In this document: piece by piece, positions 1-8,100 of the stretch
How positions within the stretch are numbered: the stretch's first letter is position 1
Layout: every line of letters starts with the position of its first letter
From: Anaerolineae bacterium
GTDB lineage: Bacteria; Chloroflexota; Anaerolineae; B4-G1; SLSP01
DNA: 17,238 nucleotides
Reading direction: 5' to 3'
Assembly: GCA_016934645.1 (NCBI GenBank)
Contig: JAFGSL010000167.1
Coordinates: 1-17,238, forward strand
Program-made: the position numbers and the translations under genes
Notes under the pieces: model-generated
What the model saw: the letters and a program-made list of their open reading frames with translations, nothing else
The model's database searches: none
What the model was told of the DNA's origin: nothing

Positions 1-295
1 TAAAAAAACTTAATTCGGCAGCCTGATTCGTAATTATTGCGGGCAAACTCTTGGCGCAATACTTTCACTCGGTTCAAGATGCACAGCATCTGAGGCTCAA
101 GCAAGTGAGCCGTGAGGATTCGCCAATTTGGCCAAAAAATAGCTCGCACACGACACAAATACGCTACTACTTCGACCAGTTTGGTAAAACCAAATGCACG
201 GCATTTGCACCAATCGCGCAGTTAGCATATTGAACAGGCTTTCTAGTTTTTGGTTTGCTTGTCCTGTACTGGATTGTACAACCTTTATAATCCTT

Positions 296-336
296 TTGCA
301 CAAGCTGACAAGTTTTTTATTAGACCGTTCGTTCTA
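296..336 (+). promoter_or_regulatory. Candidate srlD promoter with TetR/NemR-like operator
   Basis: A possible sigma-70 promoter is TTGCAC (296-301), a 16-bp spacer and TATTAG (318-323). Overlapping its downstream end is TAGACCGTTCGTTCTA (321-336), which differs by one base from the TAGACC-N4-GGTCTA pattern known for NemR-type TetR-family operators. A TetR-type repressor bound there would block the polymerase. No TetR gene is visible in the window, so the regulator would be elsewhere. The -35 is weak and the operator reading is inference. Confidence 0.3.
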
Positions 337-351
337 TGTCGAAAACAGGCT

Positions 352-430
352 TAGTCGCGTAGTCTTGTAGTCGTTTTGACTACCGGACTAACCGACTATT
401 TGACTACCTGACTAAAGGACAAAAGGACTT
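352..430. repeat. 8-nt-period inverted repeat array (TAGTC / GACTA)
   Basis: TAGTC begins at 352, 360 and 368, exactly 8 nt apart. Its reverse complement GACTA then begins at 378, 386, 394, 402 and 410, again exactly 8 nt apart, followed by degenerate units GACAA at 418 and GACTT at 426. The three bases between cores vary. The two arms face each other, so the RNA could fold in several registers. The last units supply the AAAAGGA (421-427) that serves as Shine-Dalgarno for srlD at 435. Confidence 0.85.
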
Positions 431-434
431 AACT

Positions 435-1226
435 ATGGTTAAAACATTGCAAGACAAAATTGCTATCGTGACCGGTGGGGCGCAGGGACTTGGCGCGGCA
501 CTGTGTAAGCGACTCGCGCGCGAGGGCGCGCATGTCGTCGTCGCGGACCTGAACCTGGAAGGCGCGGAGCAGACTGCCGACGAGATCGCCGCGCAGACGG
601 GACAACGCACACTCGCCGTGCAGGTAGATGTGACCGACGAGGCGCAGGTCGCCGCGATGGTGGATCGCACCGTCGCGGAGTTCGGACGGCTGGACATCCT
701 CGTCTCCAACGCCGGCATCCTCATTTCGGGCGCAGTGGATGAGTTCGACGCCCGCAAGTGGCAGGCCGTCATCAACGTCAACCTGGTCGGCTACTTCCTC
801 GTCGCCAAACACGCCATCCGCGTGATGAAGCCACAGCACAGCGGATGCATTATCCAGATCAACTCCAAGTCCGGCAAGAAGGGTAGCTACAGAAATTCGG
901 CCTACGCCGCTTCAAAATTCGGCGGCATAGGCCTAACGCAAAGCCTGGCCCTGGAACTCGCCGAAGAAGGCATCCGCGTCAATGCCGTCTGCCCCGGCAA
1001 TCTACTCGACTCGCCGCTGTGGACGGAGTCGCTGTTCAAGCAATACGCGCGCAACCAGGGCATCACGGAGGAAGAAGTGCGCCAGAAGTATATCGACCAA
1101 GTGCCGATGAAACGCGGCTGCACCTACGACGACGTGTGCAATGTCGTCGTCTTCCTCGCGTCTGACCAATCCAGCTACATGACCGGGCAAGCGATCAACG
1201 TCACCGGCGGACAGGAGATGCACTAG
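435..1226 (+). CDS. srlD: Sorbitol-6-phosphate 2-dehydrogenase-like SDR
   Basis: A 263-residue classical short-chain dehydrogenase/reductase. The cofactor loop TGGAQGLG is at 13-20, Asp38 ends beta-2 (favouring NAD(H) over NADP(H)), NAG is at 92-94, and the catalytic set is Asn114, Ser144, Tyr157 and Lys161. Beyond the SDR fold it shares the long signatures of E. coli SrlD: IIQINSKSGK at 139-148, KFGGIGLTQSLALELAE at 161-177, YIDQVPMKRGC and the C-terminal TGQAINVTGGQ. The family oxidises sorbitol 6-phosphate (glucitol-6-P) to fructose 6-phosphate in the cytoplasm; a related polyol or polyol phosphate is possible. The start is fixed by AAAAGGA 7 nt upstream, which lies in the periodic repeat array. 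No sorbitol PTS or kinase gene is in view, so substrate supply is unknown. It does not look co-transcribed with anything but possibly tldD, 102 bp downstream. Confidence 0.85.
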   Translation: MVKTLQDKIAIVTGGAQGLGAALCKRLAREGAHVVVADLNLEGAEQTADEIAAQTGQRTLAVQVDVTDEAQVAAMVDRTVAEFGRLDILVSNAGILISGAVDEFDARKWQAVINVNLVGYFLVAKHAIRVMKPQHSGCIIQINSKSGKKGSYRNSAYAASKFGGIGLTQSLALELAEEGIRVNAVCPGNLLDSPLWTESLFKQYARNQGITEEEVRQKYIDQVPMKRGCTYDDVCNVVVFLASDQSSYMTGQAINVTGGQEMH

Positions 1227-1328
1227 AGAAGTTTCTACTGCTGATTTCCATAAATCTGTCCCCATTTGATATTCGTGAAAATTGGAGTAGATTCGTGGTC
1301 GTGATTCACACTTTCGAAAGGAGGCCCT

Positions 1329-2699
1329 ATGAAAGGCAAGATTGAAGCTGCCCTCAAAAGCAGCAAGGCGGACTACACCGAAATCCGCCTGGAAGAAAGA
1401 GAGGCGACTACCGTTTCTTATCGCGGTGCTGATCTGGAGAACGCCAGTTCTGTCATCGACGCCGGCGGCATCGTGCGCTGCATGTGCAAGGACGGTGGCT
1501 GGGGTGTCGCCACTTTCAACGCGCGCGATGATCTGGCGGCTAAAGTGGAACAGGCCTACCAATGCGCCAAAGCCGTTCAGGCCGAAGAGCCGATAGAACT
1601 GGCACCGATCCCTGTCGTCGAAGATCACCTCACCGTCGCGCTACCACATGATTTCCGCGGCGTCTCGCTGGCCGACAAAAAGGCGCTGGTCGAAGGATAC
1701 AACGCTATTATCCGCGGGCACAACGATAAGATCGTGGATACCATCGTGGGATACCGTGACATCTTCAGCCGCGTCCACTTCGCCAACTCCGAGGGTGCGT
1801 GGATTGAGGAAGAACGCCCGGAAGTCAATCTATTCTTGTTCGCCATCGCCCGCGACGGCAACAACATCCAACAATGCCACGAAAGCTGCGCTGCACAGGA
1901 GGGCTTCGACTTCGTCCAAAATCGTGAATCCTTGGCGCAGACAGCTGCACGCCGCGCCGTAGAGCTACTGGGGGCAGAAACGGTGGTCGGCGGCCAATAT
2001 CCGGTGATCCTCAACCCGAGGCTGGCCGGGGTCTTCGTCCACGAAGCCTTCGGTCACCTCTCCGAATCGGACTTCATCTACGAGAACCCCAAGGCGCGCG
2101 AGATGATGGTTCTGGGGCGGCGGTTCGGGCAGGACATCCTCAACGTCTTCGACGACGGCAGCATTCCCGGACTGCGAGGCACGCACAAGTATGACGATGA
2201 AGGGACGCCCACCCAACGCGCCGACCTCATCAAAAACGGCATCCTGGTGGGGCGACTGCACTCCCGTGAGACAGCGGCCAAGATGGGCGAAGCGCCTACT
2301 GGCAACGCCCGCGCCATCACCTACCGCCACGCGCCAATCGTGCGGATGACCAACACGGCCATCGAGAATGGAACAACCCCGTTTGAGGACTTGATCAAGG
2401 ATATCAAGCTGGGCATTTATGCCTGCGATGCCTACGGTGGTAACACCGAGTTGGAGAGCTTTTCGTTCAGTTCCGGCTACGCCTATATGATCCGCGATGG
2501 GCAGATTGCCGAAATGGTCAAAGATGTGATCCTGGCCGGGAACCTGTTCACCACACTGCAAAACATCGACGCCATCGGTAGCGACTTCCAATGGCTTCAA
2601 GATGCTGGTGGATGCGGCAAAGGTGGGCAAGCCCCGTTGCCTGTCGCTTTCGGCGCGCCTCATATACGGATTCAGAACGTTGTGATTGGAGGGAAATAA
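1329..2699 (+). CDS. tldD: TldD metalloprotease subunit
   Basis: A 456-residue TldD/PmbA-family protein, slightly shorter than E. coli TldD (about 480). The zinc-binding HExxxH is visible as HEAFGH at 238-243, followed by LSESDF. A C-terminal Cys429 in AGGCGKGGQ matches the position of the family's third metal ligand. TldD is the catalytic half of the cytoplasmic TldD-TldE heterodimer, which degrades unfolded or extended peptides; in E. coli it trims the microcin B17 leader and degrades the CcdA antitoxin. The start ATG is preceded by a strong AAAGGAGG (1318-1325 region). It ends 2 bp before the tldE start, so the two are translated together. Upstream, ATTCGTG occurs twice (1271-1277 and 1291-1297) in the non-coding gap. 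The protein is complete with no frameshift. Confidence 0.93.
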   Translation: MKGKIEAALKSSKADYTEIRLEEREATTVSYRGADLENASSVIDAGGIVRCMCKDGGWGVATFNARDDLAAKVEQAYQCAKAVQAEEPIELAPIPVVEDHLTVALPHDFRGVSLADKKALVEGYNAIIRGHNDKIVDTIVGYRDIFSRVHFANSEGAWIEEERPEVNLFLFAIARDGNNIQQCHESCAAQEGFDFVQNRESLAQTAARRAVELLGAETVVGGQYPVILNPRLAGVFVHEAFGHLSESDFIYENPKAREMMVLGRRFGQDILNVFDDGSIPGLRGTHKYDDEGTPTQRADLIKNGILVGRLHSRETAAKMGEAPTGNARAITYRHAPIVRMTNTAIENGTTPFEDLIKDIKLGIYACDAYGGNTELESFSFSSGYAYMIRDGQIAEMVKDVILAGNLFTTLQNIDAIGSDFQWLQDAGGCGKGGQAPLPVAFGAPHIRIQNVVIGGK

Positions 2700-2701
2700 C
2701 G

Positions 2702-4012
2702 ATGGACGTGTTAACGCATTTAATCCCCCAGACCGAACAGGTGGAAGTCATCCAACTCAGCAACGAGACCACTATCGTGAGGTTTGAAGCCAATCGACTG
2801 AAGACCAGCAAAGTGGAAGAGACTGCAGGCATGGCTGTACGGGTCATCAAGGATGGGCGTCTGGGATTTGCCGCCTCCAGTGACCTGACGGTGTTGGACA
2901 AGCTAGCGCGCAACGCCCTCGAATCGGCGGCCTACGGGGACAAAATCCCCCTCGCCTTCCCTGGCCCTCAACCCGGCCCGGACGTTAGCACCTTCGACAC
3001 GACCATTGCCGACCTTTCTGTGGCGCGTATGGTGGAGATCGGCCGGGAAGTCATCGCCTATCTACGTGAAATTGATCCAGACGTGTTGCTCGATGTCACC
3101 CTCAGGCGGGGCATCAGCCATGCGACCATCCGCAATCAAGCTGGCGCGGATGTAGCCTTCAAACGCTCACCGTTCTCCCTGATAATCGAAGTGAATCGCG
3201 TCAAAGGCGACGACATTCTCATTATGTTCGATATGATGGGTGCTACGATTTGGGATTCAGACTATATGGCAGTCGCGCGACGGCTAGGTGACAAGCTCCG
3301 TCAGTCACAACAGATCAGCCCCCTTACTCCTGGCCGGATGCCGGTGCTGTTCTCACCAACCGGATCACTAGTCTTGGGACTACCTTTGATGGAAGGCGCC
3401 GACGGCAAAAATGTCTACAAAGGCATCTCGCCGATGGCGGAAAAAGTGGGCGAGAAGCTGTTTGACGCCAAACTCACCCTAGTGGATGACCCAACGATCC
3501 ATGGCAAATTCGGCAGCGCGGCCTACGATGACGAAGGCGTGCCACATCGTCGCAACGTCCTCATCGGCGAGGGCGTGCTCAACGGTTTCCTCTACGACCT
3601 CAAGACCGCCGCACAATCCGGCGTCGAATCCACCGGCAATGGCTCGCGCGGTCTGTTCAACCAGCCCAGCCCATCGCCTACCAATCTCATCATCGCGCCG
3701 GGCGAAGCCTCGCTGGCGGAGATGATCGCTGGCATCGACGAAGGTCTCTTGGTCGAGGACGTGCTTGGCCTGGGACAGGGCAACGTGCTCTCCGGAGCGT
3801 TCTCCAACCCAATCGCCTTGGGCTTCAAGATCGAGAAAGGCGAGATTGTAGGACGCATCAAAGATATGTCAATCGCTGGCAATGTCTATGATCTTCTACA
3901 AAACATTGCCGCCATCAGCCGGGAAAGCGAGTGGATTTACACCAATTTCAACGCGCCGCATATCCTGTTGGAGGATATGAACGTCGTCGGGAAAGATGTG
4001 AAAACGGAGTAG
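2702..4012 (+). CDS. tldE: TldE (PmbA) partner subunit
   Basis: A 436-residue TldD/PmbA-family protein without HExxxH: the matching stretch after VLFSPTGSLVLGLPLMEG carries no zinc-ligand pair, as in the non-catalytic TldE/PmbA half of the heterodimer. Shared family blocks are present, including FGSAAYDDEGVPHRRN, STGNGSRG and the C-terminal GNVYDLLQNI. I chose the ATG at 2702, not the longer frame from 2591, because the extra residues overlap tldD out of frame and GGAGGG (2690-2695) lies just before 2702. The 2-bp gap to tldD supports a translationally coupled pair. The stop codon (4010-4012) falls inside the first unit of the 7-nt-period repeat array that fills the gap to the next gene. Confidence 0.92.
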   Translation: MDVLTHLIPQTEQVEVIQLSNETTIVRFEANRLKTSKVEETAGMAVRVIKDGRLGFAASSDLTVLDKLARNALESAAYGDKIPLAFPGPQPGPDVSTFDTTIADLSVARMVEIGREVIAYLREIDPDVLLDVTLRRGISHATIRNQAGADVAFKRSPFSLIIEVNRVKGDDILIMFDMMGATIWDSDYMAVARRLGDKLRQSQQISPLTPGRMPVLFSPTGSLVLGLPLMEGADGKNVYKGISPMAEKVGEKLFDAKLTLVDDPTIHGKFGSAAYDDEGVPHRRNVLIGEGVLNGFLYDLKTAAQSGVESTGNGSRGLFNQPSPSPTNLIIAPGEASLAEMIAGIDEGLLVEDVLGLGQGNVLSGAFSNPIALGFKIEKGEIVGRIKDMSIAGNVYDLLQNIAAISRESEWIYTNFNAPHILLEDMNVVGKDVKTE

Positions 4013-4078
4013 GGAGTAGGGAGTAGGAAGTAGGGACCAAGGATATCCTCTTACTTCATACTTCTTACTTCTTACTCC
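4007..4078. repeat. 7-nt-period inverted repeat array (GAGTAGG / TACTTC)
   Basis: GAGTAGG units begin at 4007, 4014 and 4021, with a variant AAGTAGG at 4028, all exactly 7 nt apart. After a short linker containing the palindrome GGATATCC (4041-4048), the complementary arm has TACTTC at 4052, 4059 and 4066 and TACTCC at 4073, again 7 nt apart. Four units face four units, so a long, register-slippable hairpin can form. It contains the tldE stop codon and ends 11 nt before the Shine-Dalgarno of the DsrE gene at 4102. It resembles the heptanucleotide STRR repeats of cyanobacteria in style, but with two opposed arms. Confidence 0.88.
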
Positions 4079-4101
4079 CTGACAAGACAAGGAGAAACAC
4101 A

Positions 4102-4443
4102 ATGGCAAACACAAAATTGGCCGTCATCTGGAGCAGTGGCGACCCGGCGGTCGCGCACAAAATCTGTTTTATGTACACGCACAACGCCAAACGGCGCGGC
4201 TGGTTCGACGAGGTGACGCTCATCGTTTGGGGGCCGTCGGCGGAACTCCTCACCCGCGATCCCGCACTGCAAGACAAGATCAAGGAAATGCTCGCCGATG
4301 GCGTTGCCATCGAAGCGTGCAAGGCGTGCTCGGATGCCTACGGCGTCAGCGAGCGGCTCAGCGCTCTTGGCATCGACGTGAAGTATATGGGTACGCCGCT
4401 CACGGAGATGCTACAAAGCGATTGGAAAGTTCTGACCTTCTAG
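4102..4443 (+). CDS. Small DsrE-family sulfur-relay-like protein
   Basis: A 113-residue single-domain protein of the DsrE/DsrF-like fold: an N-terminal strand KLAVIWSSGDP, helix, strand VTLIVWGPSAELL, and a cysteine loop IEACKACSDAYGV (Cys71 and Cys74 region), ending in a short strand. DsrE-type proteins bind or transfer persulfide sulfur on a conserved cysteine in the cytoplasm; several orphan members have no known role. AAGGAG (4089-4094) precedes the ATG. It is preceded by the 7-nt repeat array and followed directly by the higBA promoter, so it is probably its own unit or the tail of tldDE. A second, different DsrE-type gene lies in the hdr operon at 8612-8974. Fold assignment is good; substrate is unknown. 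Confidence 0.75.
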   Translation: MANTKLAVIWSSGDPAVAHKICFMYTHNAKRRGWFDEVTLIVWGPSAELLTRDPALQDKIKEMLADGVAIEACKACSDAYGVSERLSALGIDVKYMGTPLTEMLQSDWKVLTF

Positions 4444-4456
4444 TTTTTAGTTTCAC

Positions 4457-4485
4457 TTGACAATAATAACGCGCGGCGTTATTAT
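4457..4485 (+). promoter_or_regulatory. higBA promoter with embedded operator palindrome
   Basis: Consensus -35 TTGACA (4457-4462), 17-bp spacer and -10 TATTAT (4480-4485). A perfect 10-bp inverted repeat, ATAATAACGC (4463-4472) and GCGTTATTAT (4476-4485) with a 3-nt centre, exactly fills the spacer and the -10. That is the expected place for the antitoxin (HigA) to repress its own operon. The toxin ATG at 4493 is only 7 nt after the -10, so the predicted transcript begins at or next to the start codon. Confidence 0.82.
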
Positions 4486-4492
4486 AAGCATA

Positions 4493-4774
4493 ATGATCAA
4501 GAGCTTCGCAACCGAAGAGACCGCTAAAATCTTCAAACGCCAGGTCTCGCGTCGTCTGCCGCCGGAGATCCAACGTCGCGCACGGATGAAATTGGAAATC
4601 CTGGATGCGGCAGAGACCCTACAGGACTTGCAGACACCGCCGTCCAATCATTTAGAAAAACTCACTGGTCAGCGGAGTGGACAATACAGTATTCGTGTCA
4701 ATATTCAATGGCGTATCTGTTTTGAATGGCAAGATGGCAATGCGTATCAGGTCGAAGTTGTGGATTATCATTAG
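4493..4774 (+). CDS. higB: HigB-type mRNA interferase toxin
   Basis: A 93-residue RelE/ParE-superfamily toxin of the HigB (Rts1-like) type. It begins MIKSF, has the central HLEKLTG (53-59), RSGQYSIRVN and QWRICFEW (72-79, with Arg74 in the active-site position) and ends DYH (91-93), the C-terminal residues used in HigB catalysis. HigB cleaves mRNA on the ribosome. The start at 4493 gives the family's usual length; an upstream TTG at 4457 is actually the -35 element. There is no Shine-Dalgarno because the transcript should be leaderless. It ends 8 bp before higA, toxin first, which is the HigBA order. All recognisable residues are intact, so the toxin is probably active. Confidence 0.9.
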   Translation: MIKSFATEETAKIFKRQVSRRLPPEIQRRARMKLEILDAAETLQDLQTPPSNHLEKLTGQRSGQYSIRVNIQWRICFEWQDGNAYQVEVVDYH

Positions 4775-4782
4775 GAGGAACG

Positions 4783-5094
4783 ATGAATGAAGTACTGCTG
4801 CCGCCAATTCATCCTGGGGAAATTCTGCTAGAGGAGTTCTTGCAGCCATTGGGGATCAGCCAATATCGTTTGGCGAAAGATATTGGGGTGCCGCCCCGGC
4901 GCATTAACGAGATTGTGCAAGGTAAACGGGCAATCAGTCCTGATACGGCTTTGCGGCTATCCCGTTACTTTGGCCTATCGGAGCGTTTTTGGATGAATTT
5001 ACAGAGCCGGTATGATTTAGAAATAGAAAAAGACCGTCTACAGGATCGCCTGGAACGCGAAGTGCGGGTCTACGCGCTGGCAACGCCGCAGTAA
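4783..5094 (+). CDS. higA: HigA-type antitoxin, XRE helix-turn-helix
   Basis: A 103-residue HigA/VapI-family antitoxin. It opens with the family signature LPPIHPGEILLEEFL (5-19), then an XRE helix-turn-helix around residues 24-60 (ISQYRLAKDIGVPPRRINEI and on), then FWMNLQ and a charged C-terminal helix. It neutralises HigB by binding it and represses the operon through the DNA-binding domain, most likely at the palindrome in the promoter at 4463-4485. The ATG at 4783 is chosen because AGGAGGAA lies just before it and the protein then starts at the family N-terminus; a longer frame from 4726 would run through higB. The ROCO gene starts 34 bp downstream with no terminator between, so read-through is plausible. 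Confidence 0.92.
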   Translation: MNEVLLPPIHPGEILLEEFLQPLGISQYRLAKDIGVPPRRINEIVQGKRAISPDTALRLSRYFGLSERFWMNLQSRYDLEIEKDRLQDRLEREVRVYALATPQ

Positions 5095-5128
5095 AAATGA
5101 TAGTCCAAGAGACACGGTAAATAGACTT

Positions 5129-8100
5129 GTGAACACAAAAAACACGGATACCAACCAAGAAATCCCCACCTTCACCGAAATTGGCGGCTCCCCTGTGCCG
5201 GGACTGACCCTGCGTCAGGTGTTGCGCGGGCATACGGACTGGATAGGCCGCATCGCATGGGCGCCAGATGGTACGTACCTCGCTTCGCCCTCTTACGATG
5301 AAACCATTCGAATATGGGATACGCGCACCGGGGCATGTATACATATTTTGCAATACCATGCGGGGGACATTCAGGGCGTGGCGTGGTCACCAGACGGGCT
5401 GCAGCTTGCCTCTGCTTCCGGAGATAAAACCGTCGGCTTGTGGAACGCTGTCAGCGGCCAATGGTTGCAAGGTTTTAGAGGGCATACCGATTCAGTTTTC
5501 AGCGTGGCGTGGTCGCCGGACAACCAGCGCGTCGCCTCAGCTTCTGGTGATAGGACCCTACGCCTGTGGGGCGCGGCTGGCAGACAAAGGTTGAAGGGGC
5601 ATGTCAATTCGGTTTACAGCGTAGCGTGGTCGCCGGACGGTCAGCGCCTCGCCTCGGGTTCTCAAGATAGAACCATCCGCCTGTGGGACGCAACCGACGG
5701 TAATCTGCTACAAACGCTGGCAGGGCATACCGACTGGGTTGTTAGCGTGGCGTGGTCGCCGGATGGTCGACGCCTTGCCTCGACGTCTCGTGATAACACT
5801 ATTTGCCTGTGGGACGCCGCTAGCGGGAAGATGTTGCAAGTATTGGAAGGACATTCAGGGCCAGTGAACTGCGCTAACTTTTTCGCCGATGGACGCTGGT
5901 TGGCATCTAAAGGTGGTGACCACACTATCCGCCTGTGGCGATGCGATACCTGGGCGTGCGTGGCGGTATTGAAGGAACCTGCAACTGACAAGTGGTCTCC
6001 TGGCATCGCCTTTCACCCCTACCGACCCATACTGGCGACGCTAGGGGAAAAAGATACCATCATCCGCATCTGGGAGTTAGACGAGGCGCTGCTCCTGGGC
6101 GCTTCGTCTTCGCTCAGCGCAAGCCAGGCGAGCATCCACTACACCACCGCCAAGCTCGTGCTGGTGGGCGATTCGGGCGTGGGTAAGACCGGGCTGGGGT
6201 GGCGGCTGGCCCACGGGGCATTCAAGGAGCACGCCTCCACACACGGGCAGCAGTTTTGGGCCATCCCGCAACTCGGCCTCAAGCGTCAGGACGGCGTGGA
6301 GTGCGAGGCGGTGCTATGGGATCTAGCCGGGCAGGCCATCTACCGGCAGATCCACTCCATCTTCCTGGAAAATGTCGCCGCCGCACTGGTGCTCTTCGAT
6401 CCGGGCAACCGTCAGGATCCGCTCAGAGGCGTGGAGTTCTGGCTGGAGCAGCTCAAGGGCAAGGGTCAACTGCCGCCCGCCGTGCTGGTGGGCGCGCGGG
6501 TGGATCGCGGCGCGCCCGCGCTGGCGCAGCAGGAATTGGCGCAGTTCTGCCAGAGATACGGCGTCAGCGGCGGCTACCTCAGCACCAGCGCGCTGACCGG
6601 CGAGGGGCTGGACGCGCTGCTGGACCTTCTCAAAGCGCAGATTCCGTGGGAGCAGATGACGGCGACGGTCACGACCGTCACCTTCAAGCGCATCAAGGAG
6701 TACGTTCTGTTGCTTAAAGAGAAGCCCGACCGCAAAGGGGTGTTGGTGAGTCCGCAGGAATTACGGCGGCAACTAGAGACCCTGGAGGAATGGAAATTCA
6801 CTGACGCCGAGATGATGACGGCGGTGGGACACTTGGAGACGCACGGCTATGTAGTCGTTCTGCGTAGTTCGGATGGGAGCCAGCACATCCTGCTTGTGCC
6901 GGAACTGCTGGTGAGTCTGGCGTCCTCGCTGGTGCTGCTGGCGGATAAAAACCCGCGCGAGTTGGGCGCGGTGAGCGAGACGGAACTGTTGCAAGGCCGC
7001 TACCCGTTCGACGAGTTAGCGGGCCTGGCGTCAGAGGAAAGCCATATCCTGCTCGACGCCGCCATCCAGCGCTTTTTGCAACACGCCCTCTGCTTCCGCG
7101 AGACCTTCGGCGCGGACACTCTACTCATCTTCCCCGGCCTCATCAAGCAGAAGCGTCCATTGCAAGACGATGTCCCCGCAACCGACGATATCTCCTACGT
7201 GGTGCGCGGGCGCGTGGAGAACCTGTACGCCATGCTCGTGGTCTTGCTCGGCTACACGCCCTCGTTCAGCCGCATCAATCAGTGGCAGAACCAGGCGCAA
7301 TACGAGATGGGCGCGGATGAGTTGTGCGGCTTCCGCCTCATCGAAGACCGTGAGGGCGAAATCGAGCTGGTGTTGTATTACGGCGACCGCATGCCGTACG
7401 CCGGGCGCGCGAAGTTTCAGGAACTGTTCGAGCAATTCCTCTACCAGCGCGACGTGCAGGTAACGCGCTTCCCACCCGTCGTCTGCCCGAACGGCCACCG
7501 GTTGGAGCGCGCCACCGTCGTCAAGCGCGTTCGCGAGGGCAAGACGTTCGCGTTCTGCGACGAGTGTGGCGAGAAAGTCGCTCTGCCCGATTTCGCCGCA
7601 CCGCAGACCATCGGCATCGGCGCGTCGCCGTGGCTACAACGCGAAGAGGCAGCGGCGCGCCTGCGCAGCGCCTACGAGGTGCAACTCGCGCGCGTCAAGA
7701 GTTACCGGCGTCTGTGGGCCACGCCGCGTTGTTATGTCAGCGCCATGCCCGAACAGGCCACGTGGGCCGAAAAGCTGATTCACGACCTGCGCGACGCGGG
7801 CGTCTACGTAGTGGAACAGACGGTGAACGTGAAGCCAGAGGACTTCGTGATTCTGCTGGACACGCCCGCCTACCGGCAAGCGTATCAAGCCGCGACCCCC
7901 GCCCTCGCCGCCGATGTGCCCCTCATCCGGGCGCGGTTGCGCGACGAACGCCAGTTGATTTCCCTGGCGCTGACTGAGCGGCCCAAAGCGCACGAATTGA
8001 AAAACTGCACACCGGGCAGTTTTTGCGATCCCACGCACTATCCGGTGAGCCTGTTCGATTTGGTGCTCAATCTGTACGCCATCCCGCTCAATCACGCGGG

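Larger units (their letters stand above)
1..434. other. Leader region before srlD, no convincing gene
   Basis: No reading frame here resembles a protein: the two short frames (51-233 plus, 97-303 minus) have low-complexity, non-family translations and no Shine-Dalgarno. The stretch is AT-rich compared with the srlD gene that follows. A perfect TATAAT lies at 286-291 but without a well-spaced -35. What can be supported is a candidate promoter/operator near 296-336 and a striking 8-nt-period repeat array at 352-430, both listed separately. Confidence 0.6.

Noticed and set aside
51..303. Two short opposite-strand reading frames in the left leader
   Set aside because: No family resemblance, no ribosome-binding site, and they overlap each other in AT-rich non-coding sequence.
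352..430. CRISPR-like array
   Set aside because: Units are 5-nt cores at 8-nt steps with no spacer-length gaps and no cas genes; this is a short-period repeat, not CRISPR. The same holds for 4007-4078.
1002..1628. Long minus-strand frame of 208 codons over srlD and tldD
   Set aside because: It is antisense to two well-recognised genes and its translation has no recognisable domain; GC-rich codon structure readily opens such frames.
2591..2701. Longer start for tldE
   Set aside because: It would overlap tldD out of frame and add residues not seen in PmbA/TldE; the ATG at 2702 has a good Shine-Dalgarno.
4457..4492. TTG start for higB
   Set aside because: The TTG is the first part of the TTGACA -35 box, and the extra residues do not belong to the HigB family.
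4726..4782. Longer start for higA
   Set aside because: It runs through higB in another frame; the ATG at 4783 follows AGGAGGAA and gives the standard HigA N-terminus.
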